Of a stretch of DNA of 64,000 nt, positions 23,592 through 31,254 are shown piece after piece. Below the pieces are notes generated by a model that had not been told where the DNA came from, did not search any database, and saw nothing but the letters and a program-made list of their open reading frames with translations. The first letter of the stretch is position 1, and each line of letters opens with the position of its first letter. Made by a program: the position numbers and the translations under genes. The stretch spans positions 248,001 to 312,000 of the forward strand of contig NZ_CAJFCL010000001.1 of NCBI RefSeq assembly GCF_904063065.1. Direction: 5' to 3'. This DNA comes from Pseudomonas paraversuta (GTDB lineage Bacteria; Pseudomonadota; Gammaproteobacteria; Pseudomonadales; Pseudomonadaceae).

Positions 23592-23810
23592 ATGAAACGC
23601 GCATTAATATTGGCTTTAAGCATGTCTGTACTTGCAGGCAGCGCCTTTGCCGCTGACGGTTATGACCACACCCATTCAGCGACCTTTACTGAAGACGGCT
23701 ATGACAACACCCGCTCGGCCAGCTTCGCTGAAGACGGTTACGACAGCACCCGCTCGGCCACTTTTGCCGAAGACGGCTACGATCGCACCAACGGCCATCG
23801 CCTGAGCTGA
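23592..23810 (+). CDS. Small secreted protein made of 13-residue GYD repeats
   Basis: The ATG at 23592 gives 72 residues: a signal peptide (MKRALILALSMSVLAGSAFA) and then four tandem units beginning DGYD, of the form DGYDxTxSATFAE (39 bp each, from 23655, 23694, 23733 and 23772; the fourth is diverged after DGYDRT). The mature part is acidic, rich in Asp/Tyr/Ser/Thr, with no cysteine. I recognise no named domain. DxxD-like Asp spacing could bind cations, but this is inference. Codon use looks like that of its neighbours. Confidence 0.82.
   Translation: MKRALILALSMSVLAGSAFAADGYDHTHSATFTEDGYDNTRSASFAEDGYDSTRSATFAEDGYDRTNGHRLS
23655..23810 (+). repeat. 39-bp tandem coding repeats
   Basis: There are four consecutive 39-bp units starting GACGGnTAyGAC; the first three are well conserved and the last is diverged in its second half. 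They encode the DGYD repeats of the small secreted protein, and the copy number may vary between strains. Confidence 0.85.
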
Positions 23811-24014
23811 CAGCGTATCGACTTGATGCCCGGTTTCGACCGGGCGTAGTCTGCCCCGCCACCGCCCCTCGCCCCATCAAAGCCACACCACATTCGTGGT
23901 CCCCGGTACACACCAGAAATACTTCCTCGCAAGCAAACCCTCGCCCAGCAACGGCCATGCTTAAGTCCAGGCCGGATTTAGGGCATTTCGTCGCATCGTA
24001 CGAAAAAAAACTGG
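23811..24014. other. Gap between the GYD-repeat gene and the nrdB leader
   Basis: About 200 nt without a convincing gene. A short GC-rich hairpin (GCCCGGTTTCGACCGGGC, 23828-23845) soon after the stop may be the repeat gene's terminator, though it lacks a T run. Nothing else is recognised before the promoter near 24015. Confidence 0.45.
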
Positions 24015-24044
24015 CTGAAATACCCTGTACAAAAGCCGTATACT
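24015..24044 (+). promoter_or_regulatory. Candidate promoter for the nrdB leader
   Basis: CTGAAA (24015-24020) and TATACT (24039-24044) are separated by 18 nt and resemble sigma-70 boxes (4/6 and 5/6 matches). Transcription would start about 24050 and give a leader of around 255 nt before nrdB. Confidence 0.45.
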
Positions 24045-24077
24045 GCCGCCATCCAAAGGGTGTTCCATACCCCTTGA

Positions 24078-24168
24078 GCGGGCTGTAATCCACGTAGCTC
24101 CGGCCTTCTGGGCCAGGGTGAGATGCTGAACAGACAGCATCCCCTCAGCGACAGCCGGGACAGCCCCC
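24078..24168 (+). ncRNA. Structured 5' leader upstream of nrdB (candidate regulatory RNA)
   Basis: A nested set of inverted repeats is seen: an outer stem GGGCTGT (24080-24086) with ACAGCCC (24160-24166), or alternatively with ACAGCC (24151-24156); GGCC (24102-24105) with GGCC (24111-24114); and GATGCTG (24122-24128) with CAGCATC (24135-24141), extended by AGGG/CCCT. This is a multi-branch fold with two mutually exclusive outer pairings, a typical switch layout. It matches no riboswitch class I know, and the cobalamin-box sequence is absent. Confidence 0.45.
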
Positions 24169-24306
24169 GAATATATTCATGTTTTTGCGTGCGTACATCG
24201 CTACTGCAGCAACATTTCTTAGATCCAAGTGGCCTATGGCCGTGTGACAACCAAACAATCAGTGTTACCACACGGGCACAGGCCCTCACGCAGGAGACGA
24301 CACGTC

Positions 24307-25557
24307 ATGCTGAGCTGGGACGAATTCGACAAAGAAGAGGAAGGTGAAGTCGCTGTCAAAGGCGCCAATGCCGGCCACGCAACCGAAGCCAACATGGACC
24401 GCCTTGACGCTGCTGGCGGCGTTGCGGCTCAGGAAGCCCGTGCAGTCACTGCTTCTGACTCCGCTGCAATCCAGCGCGCCAAGGCAGCCCTGGACAATCT
24501 CGACATCGCGGAAGGCCTGGCCGAGCTCGAAGGCGCCAGCGCCCGCGTTGCCGTCGATGAAAAGATGATGATCAACTGCCGCGCCGACCTTAACCAGCTC
24601 GTACCCTTCAAGTACGACTGGGCATGGCAGAAGTATCTGGACGGTTGCGCAAATCACTGGATGCCGCAAGAAGTCAACATGACCGCCGACATCGCCCTCT
24701 GGAAAAACCCGGAAGGCCTGACCGACGACGAACGCCGCATCGTGATGCGCAACCTGGGCTTCTTCTCCACCGCCGACTCCCTGGTTGCCAACAACCTGGT
24801 ACTGGCCGTATACCGCCTGATCACCAACCCGGAATGCCGCCAGTACATCCTGCGCCAGGCGTTCGAAGAGGCGATCCACACCCACGCCTACCAGTACTGC
24901 ATTGAATCCCTGGCCATGGATGAAGGCGAGATCTTCAACATGTACCACGAGATCCCGTCGGTCGCTAAAAAAGCTACCTGGGGCCTGAAGTACACCCGTT
25001 CGATCTCCGATCCGAAGTTCGAAACCGGCACCGTTGAAACCGACAAGGAACTGCTGCGCAACCTGATCGCTTACTACTGCGTTCTGGAAGGCATCTTCTT
25101 CTACTGCGGCTTCACCCAGATCCTGTCGATGGGTCGTCGCAACAAGATGACCGGCGTCGCCGAGCAGTTCCAGTACATCCTGCGCGACGAATCCATGCAC
25201 CTTAACTTCGGCATCGATGTGATCAACCAGATCAAAATCGAAAACCCGCACCTGTGGGACGCTGAAATGAAGGAAGAGGCCTCGCAGATGATCCTGCAGG
25301 GTACTCAGCTGGAAATCGAATACGCACGTGACACCATGCCACGCGGTGTATTGGGCATGAACGCGGCCATGATGGAGGACTACCTCAAGTTCATCGCCAA
25401 CCGCCGCCTGTCGCAAATCGGCCTGAAAGAAGAATACCCGGGCACCACTAACCCGTTCCCATGGATGAGCGAAATCATGGACTTGAAGAAAGAGAAAAAC
25501 TTCTTCGAGACACGGGTTATCGAGTACCAGACTGGCGGCGCACTGAGCTGGGATTGA
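24307..25557 (+). CDS. nrdB: Class Ia ribonucleotide reductase beta subunit NrdB
   Basis: NrdB houses the diiron-tyrosyl radical that drives ribonucleotide reduction with NrdA. The ATG at 24307 follows AGGAG and gives 416 residues, including an Ala/acid-rich N-terminal extension of about 85 residues. Iron ligand Asp157 (FFSTADSLV), then Glu188 and His191 in EEAIHTHAY with radical Tyr195, and later Glu/His in [10 protein letters not shown] are all present. The C-terminus ends in an acidic tail (GGALSWD). No nrdA is next to it in this window. Confidence 0.96.
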   Translation: MLSWDEFDKEEEGEVAVKGANAGHATEANMDRLDAAGGVAAQEARAVTASDSAAIQRAKAALDNLDIAEGLAELEGASARVAVDEKMMINCRADLNQLVPFKYDWAWQKYLDGCANHWMPQEVNMTADIALWKNPEGLTDDERRIVMRNLGFFSTADSLVANNLVLAVYRLITNPECRQYILRQAFEEAIHTHAYQYCIESLAMDEGEIFNMYHEIPSVAKKATWGLKYTRSISDPKFETGTVETDKELLRNLIAYYCVLEGIFFYCGFTQILSMGRRNKMTGVAEQFQYILRDESMHLNFGIDVINQIKIENPHLWDAEMKEEASQMILQGTQLEIEYARDTMPRGVLGMNAAMMEDYLKFIANRRLSQIGLKEEYPGTTNPFPWMSEIMDLKKEKNFFETRVIEYQTGGALSWD

Positions 25558-25581
25558 TTCCGGTTTGGTCATACGCTGTTT

Positions 25582-25612
25582 AAAAGGGCTGCCGCGAGGC
25601 GGCCCTTTTTAT
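25582..25612 (+). terminator. Intrinsic terminator after nrdB
   Basis: AAGGGCTGCC pairs with GGCGGCCCTT around a GCGA tetraloop and is followed by a T run (TTTTTATT). It closes the nrdB transcript. Confidence 0.9.
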
Positions 25613-25750
25613 TGGGCGCAATATTTGTCGTGCACGTATCGAAATTTTCGACTGTTACCTGTAATGCAAAACGCCTGAAACGGGGGCTTTTCGGGTGAGA
25701 GCTCCACCCCGGAACTGATCAGAAAAACGGGTTTGATTGCCTTTAAAAAC

Positions 25751-25770
25751 AACTGTATAAAAACACAGTA
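25751..25770 (+). promoter_or_regulatory. LexA (SOS) box candidate
   Basis: The 20-mer here has the CTG-N10-CAG core and matches the E. coli LexA consensus at 16 of 20 positions by my count (CTGTATAAAAACACAG core). It lies 36 nt before the ATG of the small XRE-type gene, in promoter position. Confidence 0.65.
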
Positions 25771-25806
25771 TATTTTCAAGCACTGACTCAGCCCCGGAGA
25801 ATCGTC

Positions 25807-26124
25807 ATGCCCAATCCAGCCATGCACAGTACGTTGGAACGCATCATCATCAATCAATTCACCCCGCTGCACTGCACCCAGGCGCGGCAAATGCTCGACT
25901 GGAGTTTCGAGCAACTGAGTCAGAAATCCAGGGTTTCAGTCCCCGCCATCCAGCGTTTTGAAGCCGGCGAGCCCATTCGCGATGTCACTCGACTGGCTCT
26001 GGCTTATAGCCTGGAAGCAGAAGGCCTGGTGTTCTTCCCGGGGTTCGCGCCAGGTCGCGGCGGCAACATCCGCGGCACAACCCCCGATCCGACAGGACGT
26101 GAAGACTTCGCACTGCTTGAATAA
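25807..26124 (+). CDS. Small XRE-type helix-turn-helix regulator, probably SOS-controlled
   Basis: This 105-residue protein has a helix-turn-helix at residues about 22-65 (TQARQMLDWSFEQLSQKSRVSVPAIQRFEAGEPIRDVTRLALAYSLEAEGLVF). That pattern (LxxSxxxLAxxSGVSxxTIxRxExG) is the XRE fold used by short Pseudomonas and rhizobial regulators. A Gly/Arg-rich tail follows. A LexA-like box overlaps the predicted promoter, so expression may rise on DNA damage. It is convergent with the MBL-fold gene 2 nt away. The target genes are unknown. Confidence 0.85.
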   Translation: MPNPAMHSTLERIIINQFTPLHCTQARQMLDWSFEQLSQKSRVSVPAIQRFEAGEPIRDVTRLALAYSLEAEGLVFFPGFAPGRGGNIRGTTPDPTGREDFALLE

Positions 26125-26126
26125 GC

Positions 26127-27176
26127 TTATTTGCCATTCTTGCCCGGGGTGTCCTGCATGGTTTGTACTTCCAGCCACCATGCACGCCCGGGGTGAGGCT
26201 GCAACAGGTTGAACGCCTCCCCCATTGATGGCGTTGTGATCAGAATATTGCGTTGCTCCGCCAGCGCCACGATACGGTCAAAAGGCTCATGCCAGGCATG
26301 AAAGGCCAGATCGAAGGTGCCGTTGTGGACAGGCAACAACCAGCGACCTTTCAGGTCGATATGGGCCTGCAAGGTCTGCTCGGGCTGCATGTGCACGTCA
26401 GGCCAGTCGACGTTATAGGCCCCCGTTTCCATCAGGGTCAGATCAAACGGCCCAAACTGTTCACCGATCAGTTTGAAACCGTCGAAATACCCGGAGTCAC
26501 CACTGAAGAAAATCCGTACTTCGTCAATGATCATGACCCACGACACCCAGAGCGTCTGGTTGTGATCAAACAACCCGCGACCAGAAAAATGCTGGCACGG
26601 AGTAGCTATAAAACGAATGCCTGCCAGCTGTGTTTGCTGCCACCAATCCAGTTGCTGAACTTTACTGGCGGGGACTCCCCACTTGACCAGCAAGTCCCCC
26701 ACTCCCAGCGGGGCCAGAAAATGCCTGGTTTTGGCGGCCAGCTGCAACACCGTCTTTTGATCAAGATGATCGTAGTGATTGTGTGACAGGATCACTGCTT
26801 CCAGGGGCGGAAGCTCATCCAGGCTGATGGGTGGCGCATGAAAACGCTTGGGGCCCGCCCACTGGAACGGCGAGGCGCGCTCGGCATACACCGGGTCGGT
26901 CAGCCAGTATTTGCCTTTGAGTTTGAGCAAGAGGGTCGAATGCCCCAACCGGTAGACACTAAAATCCGGCGCCTCCTCCAATTGCCGGCGACTCAATGAG
27001 TTGACCGGAACCGCCCCTGCCGGGCGTGTATTCGCAGGTTTATGGAAGAACATCTTCCAGAAAATCCCCAGCGTCTTGCCCAGACTGGAAGGCGGCCGTG
27101 CCTGCTGGTTGCGAAATGCTCCTTGATGACGCTCTGCGGGTTTAAGCGCCTCTGAACTGGCTGAGTCGCGTGTCAT
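26127..27176 (-). CDS. MBL-fold metal-dependent hydrolase (NAPE-PLD/UlaG-like)
   Basis: The start at MTRDSASSEALKPAERHQG (27176) gives 349 residues; further upstream the frame is open but poor. Metallo-beta-lactamase motifs are His132-x-His134-x-Asp136-His137 in SHNHYDHLD, then TPCQHFSGRGLFDHNQTLW and GDSGYFDGF, closest to the family that includes N-acylphosphatidylethanolamine phospholipase D and RomA-like proteins. The substrate is not predictable; a phospholipid or phosphodiester is possible. There is no clear signal peptide. Confidence 0.88.
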   Translation of the reverse strand: MTRDSASSEALKPAERHQGAFRNQQARPPSSLGKTLGIFWKMFFHKPANTRPAGAVPVNSLSRRQLEEAPDFSVYRLGHSTLLLKLKGKYWLTDPVYAERASPFQWAGPKRFHAPPISLDELPPLEAVILSHNHYDHLDQKTVLQLAAKTRHFLAPLGVGDLLVKWGVPASKVQQLDWWQQTQLAGIRFIATPCQHFSGRGLFDHNQTLWVSWVMIIDEVRIFFSGDSGYFDGFKLIGEQFGPFDLTLMETGAYNVDWPDVHMQPEQTLQAHIDLKGRWLLPVHNGTFDLAFHAWHEPFDRIVALAEQRNILITTPSMGEAFNLLQPHPGRAWWLEVQTMQDTPGKNGK

Positions 27177-27465
27177 TCTTTCAAACCTCAGTAATGAATG
27201 ATTATCAGGCTTGCTTTTCGAGCCGTAGAGGGTCAAACGTAACTCAGCGCATTCGCAGGCTGCATTGAAGACTCCAGAGTCACAGCGACCGGCCTGCCGA
27301 TACCAACGGAACCAGTATTGATGAGAACGGCCCCACACGCTGAGTTGTTATCCGGATGTGGCCAGCGTAAAAATCCACAACGCGCTACTCGCTGAATATC
27401 AAAGATCAGCAGTGCTGTCCCATGGCAAAGACGCACTCCACTATCCAGACATCTGCCGGATAACT

Positions 27466-28539
27466 ATGGACAATCAAAAAGGCAAAGGTTTGTCGTTCGC
27501 CCGGCGAATTTATTTGCCGCGAAGCATTGGCCTGGCGATTGGCTGCTTCAGCGTGATGGCTGCCATCTACCCCCTCAACTTGCCGACCTGGGTATGGGGG
27601 CTGTTGCTGATCAACGGCTTTATCTGGCCACACCTGGCCTTTCAATTGTCTTGCCGTTCTATTTACCCGTATCGGGCCGAACGCCACAACATGCTGATTG
27701 ACTCTTTGTTCGGAGGCTTCTGGGCCGCCAGCATGCAGTTCAATCCGCTGCCGACAGTGACCATCCTGTCGATGATGATCATGAACAACGTAGCCGTCGG
27801 CGGCCCCAAAATGCTGATCCGCGGGCTGCTGGCACAATTGGCCGGAGTCCTGCTGTCATGGCTGTTATTTGGCGCGGCCTTCAACCCGGACACCACGGCA
27901 ATACAAATCTATGCCTGCTTGCCCATGTTGACGCTCTATCCGTTCGCCGTGGGCATGATCAGCTATCAACTGGCGACCAAACTGGCCGAGCACAAACGTA
28001 CGCTGCGCGCCCTGAGCCGTACCGATAGCCTGACCGGCCTGCTCAACCACGGCTCATGGAAAGACTTGCTGCAAATCAGCTTCCAACACTGCAAGCAGAC
28101 ACATTCCACTGCCACCCTGGTGTTGATTGATATTGACCACTTCAAGCGCATCAATGACACCCACGGACATATCGTAGGCGACGGCGTGCTGCGCGAGTTG
28201 AGCAACGAACTCAAAGATAACCTGCGCGTAGAAGACCTGGCCGGGCGTTATGGCGGTGATGAATTCTGCGTCATTTTGCCTGATCGCTCACTGGCCCAAG
28301 CGCAGGAAATCATGGAGCGATTGAGCCAGTTGTTCAGTAATTACCGGCACTGCGATGAACCTGAGTTGCGCGCAAGCTTGAGCATCGGCCTGGCAGCTTT
28401 CCGGCCCGAATATCAGGATGCTTCGATGTGGCTGAATGAAGCCGACAAAGCGTTATACATCGCCAAGAATACCGGTCGTAACAAGATCAGCCTCGGAGCC
28501 GCAGACACGCTGATGGATATAGTCTTGAGCAAGCCATAA
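27466..28539 (+). CDS. MASE2-GGDEF diguanylate cyclase (AdrA/DgcC-like)
   Basis: This protein makes cyclic-di-GMP. The ATG at 27466 (MDNQKGKGLSFARRIYLPRS) gives 357 residues. Residues about 12-165 are a MASE2 membrane sensor (WPHLAFQLSCRSIYPYRAERHNM pattern) with several hydrophobic helices. The catalytic GGDEF is intact at 263-267, preceded by an inhibitory I-site RVED at 254-257. The domain order equals that of E. coli DgcC (AdrA), which activates cellulose synthesis; no cellulose genes are nearby. The DUF1003 gene follows 27 nt downstream. Confidence 0.93.
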   Translation: MDNQKGKGLSFARRIYLPRSIGLAIGCFSVMAAIYPLNLPTWVWGLLLINGFIWPHLAFQLSCRSIYPYRAERHNMLIDSLFGGFWAASMQFNPLPTVTILSMMIMNNVAVGGPKMLIRGLLAQLAGVLLSWLLFGAAFNPDTTAIQIYACLPMLTLYPFAVGMISYQLATKLAEHKRTLRALSRTDSLTGLLNHGSWKDLLQISFQHCKQTHSTATLVLIDIDHFKRINDTHGHIVGDGVLRELSNELKDNLRVEDLAGRYGGDEFCVILPDRSLAQAQEIMERLSQLFSNYRHCDEPELRASLSIGLAAFRPEYQDASMWLNEADKALYIAKNTGRNKISLGAADTLMDIVLSKP

Positions 28540-28566
28540 AGCACGCAAAACAAGAGCGAGAGCCCT

Positions 28567-29100
28567 GTGAATACAGATAAAAACGACACTGCGCACGCCC
28601 CTGAAAAAGTTGACCACCTACGTTTTCATCGAGCCCACGCCCACCTGGAACCTACTTTCGGCAGTGACAAGTTCGCCTTGAGAGCCGAAGCCTTTGCCCG
28701 TTTTTTTGGCACGCCCACCTTTCTAGGCGCCCAGACATTGATCGTGGTGATATGGGTGTGTTTGAACCTGTTTGGCGTGACGCATTTTGATATCTACCCG
28801 TTCATCCTGCTCAATCTGGCTTTCAGCCTGCAATCGGCTTACGCCGCCCCCTTGATTTTGTTGGCGCAAACCCGCCAGGCGGCACGGGACAAGGCCCAGG
28901 CAGATGCTGACGCCCAGCACCGTGAAGCACTGGCCGTGGCCAATACCGAGAGACAAGCCGCTGCAGCGCAAACCAATGAGAAAATCATGACGTTGCTGGA
29001 GCAAAACACCCGGCTGACCGAAATGACCAAGCAACTGACCGAGCGAATTGAAAGCCTGACCTCGGAAATGCACCAGCATCTGGTGCGCAAGGCGCCTTAA
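28567..29100 (+). CDS. DUF1003 membrane protein
   Basis: This 177-residue protein starts with GTG at 28567. Two adjacent hydrophobic helices (LIVVIWVCLNLFGV and FILLNLAFSLQSAYAAPLILL) typical of DUF1003 are followed by a charged coiled coil (about residues 100-170). A small inner-membrane protein is predicted; the function is unknown. It lies 27 nt after the cyclase gene, probably the same transcript. Its stop codon overlaps that of the convergent 107-aa gene. Confidence 0.88.
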   Translation: MNTDKNDTAHAPEKVDHLRFHRAHAHLEPTFGSDKFALRAEAFARFFGTPTFLGAQTLIVVIWVCLNLFGVTHFDIYPFILLNLAFSLQSAYAAPLILLAQTRQAARDKAQADADAQHREALAVANTERQAAAAQTNEKIMTLLEQNTRLTEMTKQLTERIESLTSEMHQHLVRKAP

Positions 29101-29420
29101 CTGACACAGCGGCGTACCGCGGTAATTTCAGGCAAGTCCTGACGTTGCATGTACACACGCAAAGGCTCGGTGATGTTCAGGCGGTCGTCGATATTCTGCT
29201 CCAGTAACAACTGGATCAGCTCGCGCTTGAGTGTCATGGTGTCCTGCGCCGCGGGCTGCCAGACGAACTCGCAAGCAGGCGTGATGTTGTCGTCGGCGAC
29301 ATCCATCCCGAAAGAATCTTCACTGAAACGAACAATGTACTGTTGAGTCTTACGATTGAAACCGACAAAACCGTAAAGTAGATCGGCGGCCTGGCAGATT
29401 AGCTGCGAAGTGATGCGCAT
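29097..29420 (-). CDS. Conserved hypothetical protein (107 aa)
   Basis: The start at MRITSQLICQAADLLYGFVGF (29420) gives 107 residues; a second Met four codons upstream is possible. It has no signal peptide or membrane segment, is slightly acidic, and I recognise no named domain. It is convergent with the DUF1003 gene, the two stop codons overlapping by 2 nt. The function is unknown. Confidence 0.75.
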   Translation of the reverse strand: MRITSQLICQAADLLYGFVGFNRKTQQYIVRFSEDSFGMDVADDNITPACEFVWQPAAQDTMTLKRELIQLLLEQNIDDRLNITEPLRVYMQRQDLPEITAVRRCVS

Positions 29421-29556
29421 GGTAAACCTCACTGAAGAGCCAGGAAGGCTCTAGGGTCGATGATTTACACGCAAGATTTAACACTCATCCCTCTGCCGGG
29501 GACGCTGATGACATCAAGAGTACTGCACAAATTTTCTAATACCAAGGACCTCAACA

Positions 29557-30690
29557 ATGCCTGTTACTTTTGCCAAAAGCACTCTACTGCTGAGCTTGCT
29601 GCTAGGAATGGGTTGCGCACACGCCGCCAGCGCCCCAGACGCATCCGAAGCAGCCCTGGCCAGCGCTCATGGCATCCCGCATCCGGCAGTCATCGCCCAT
29701 CGAGGGGCATCTTTCGACGCACCGGAGTCTACCGCTGCGTCCTACAAGCTTGCCCGTGACCTGGGTGCCGACTACCTGGAGATGGATCTGCAACGCAGTA
29801 AAGACGGAGTGCTGTTTGCGCTACATGACAACAGCTTGTTACGCACCACGGATGTTGCGCAAAAATTCCCCGAGCGCAAAGACAGCCCGGCCAGCGCCTT
29901 CACCCTGGCAGAGCTGAAAACCCTGGATGCCGGTAGCTGGTTCAACCAGGCCTATCCTGACCGCGCCCGCCCCGCCTATGTCGGACTGCCAATCCTGACG
30001 CTGGACGAAATTATCGATATTGCCCAGGGCAACCCGCAGCACAAGCCAGGCCTGTACATCGAAACAAAAGAGCCCAAGCAGTTTCCGGGTATTGAGCGCG
30101 ACCTGAAAAACAAGCTGGGCGAACGCGGCTGGCTAAAACCGGTCGTTTCAACTGCTGACAAGGGTGCGCTTCAAACCGGTGAAGGCAAAGGCCGGGTGAT
30201 GCTGCAAACCTTTGAAAAAAGCAGCCTTGAATTACTGCAAAAAGAAATGCCCGAAACACCAAAAATCTTGCTCCTGTGGGTCGGCGAAGGCGGCATGGCA
30301 GCAAACTCCAGCGTCAGCTTTGCCGACTCGGGCGCGAAGGACAAAGCAGCCTATTACGCCAGACTTCAACCCAGGGACAAAGCCGAGTTCATGCAGTGGC
30401 TCGACTTTGCCAAGGCCAACGGTGCCATCGGCACAGGCCCGTCTGCGGCCTTGACCGCGGGAGGTGCCCAGAGCTATTTCGACCTGATTCAGCCGTGGAT
30501 GAACCAGGCGACCCACGACAAAGGCATGCTGGTCCATGTCTACACCCTTGACGAGCCAGTGGACTTCAAGAAGGCCATGGATGTCGGCGTAGACGGCATC
30601 TTCACTAACCGCGCCAGCGAACTGCTCAAGTACTACCAGCGCCCCGCGACAAAGAGCGTGAACCAACTACTGGAACAGAACGGCTACTAA
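29557..30690 (+). CDS. glpQ: Periplasmic glycerophosphodiester phosphodiesterase GlpQ
   Basis: GlpQ hydrolyses glycerophosphodiesters to glycerol-3-phosphate plus alcohol. The 377-residue protein begins with a signal peptide (LLLSLLLGMGCAHA). Family motifs are IAHRGASFDAPESTAASY (His48, Arg49, Glu57), YLEMDLQRSKDGVLFALHD (Glu75, Asp77, His90) and FTNRASELLKYY at the C-terminus. It is a single gene; no glpT neighbour. Confidence 0.93.
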   Translation: MPVTFAKSTLLLSLLLGMGCAHAASAPDASEAALASAHGIPHPAVIAHRGASFDAPESTAASYKLARDLGADYLEMDLQRSKDGVLFALHDNSLLRTTDVAQKFPERKDSPASAFTLAELKTLDAGSWFNQAYPDRARPAYVGLPILTLDEIIDIAQGNPQHKPGLYIETKEPKQFPGIERDLKNKLGERGWLKPVVSTADKGALQTGEGKGRVMLQTFEKSSLELLQKEMPETPKILLLWVGEGGMAANSSVSFADSGAKDKAAYYARLQPRDKAEFMQWLDFAKANGAIGTGPSAALTAGGAQSYFDLIQPWMNQATHDKGMLVHVYTLDEPVDFKKAMDVGVDGIFTNRASELLKYYQRPATKSVNQLLEQNGY

Positions 30691-30794
30691 GAACTTGAGT
30701 AAGTGATTCAGACACAGGGCGAAAATTAAGGATTAATTAAGTTGTCATGGTTAATCTGATCCCACTTAAAGAGTTCACCCTGGAGGGATTAAAC

Positions 30795-31100
30795 ATGAAA
30801 CCACTTAACCTGATGTTCGCCGCTGCCGCCCTGACCCTGACTGCCGGCCTGGCCCAGGCCGATGTACGCCCCGACCATATTCCGGGCCTGCTCAAATCGG
30901 GTGAGATCGCTTCATTTGAAAAACTCAATCAAGCGGCACTGGATAAACACCCCGGTTCGACCATTGTCGACACCGAGCTGGATCACTCCTACGGCAAACT
31001 GGTTTATGAGGTTGAACTGCGTGACGCCAAAGGCATCAAGTGGGATGTAGACCTCGATGCAAAAACCGCCGAAGTGCTGCAAGACAAACAAGATACTTGA
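30795..31100 (+). CDS. PepSY-domain periplasmic protein
   Basis: This 101-residue protein has a signal peptide (MKPLNLMFAAAALTLTAGLAQA, then DVRPD). The mature part ends with a single PepSY module (KHPGSTIVDTELDHSYGKLVYEVELRDAKGIKWDVDLDAKTAEVLQ). PepSY proteins often inhibit or modulate proteases or act near two-component systems; the partner is unknown. A histidine-kinase gene follows, but a terminator lies between. Confidence 0.9.
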   Translation: MKPLNLMFAAAALTLTAGLAQADVRPDHIPGLLKSGEIASFEKLNQAALDKHPGSTIVDTELDHSYGKLVYEVELRDAKGIKWDVDLDAKTAEVLQDKQDT

Positions 31101-31111
31101 GTCGCATAAAT

Positions 31112-31150
31112 AAAAAGCCGCGCCCCTCGTCATGAGGGGCGCGGCTTTTT
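31112..31150 (+). terminator. Intrinsic terminator after the PepSY gene
   Basis: A perfect 17-bp stem (31112-31128 with 31134-31150, arm AAAAAGCCGCGCCCCTC) and a T run form a strong rho-independent terminator. Confidence 0.95.
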
Positions 31151-31254
31151 TATTACCCCTGCTCTCCTCGGACTTTCACACTCACCCAGTATGAATTTGC
31201 ACGAGCTCCAGTTGTTCTGGCTAGAATCAGGTTTTTTCTGCGAGAACATTTCCC

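Noticed and set aside
23686..24093. 135-codon minus-strand ORF across the GYD repeats and nrdB promoter
   Set aside because: Its repetitive sequence is the shadow of the 39-bp repeats on the other strand.
24045..24306. Cobalamin riboswitch or NrdR boxes before nrdB
   Set aside because: No GCCACTG cobalamin box and no paired ACACNATATATNGTGT-type NrdR boxes were found.
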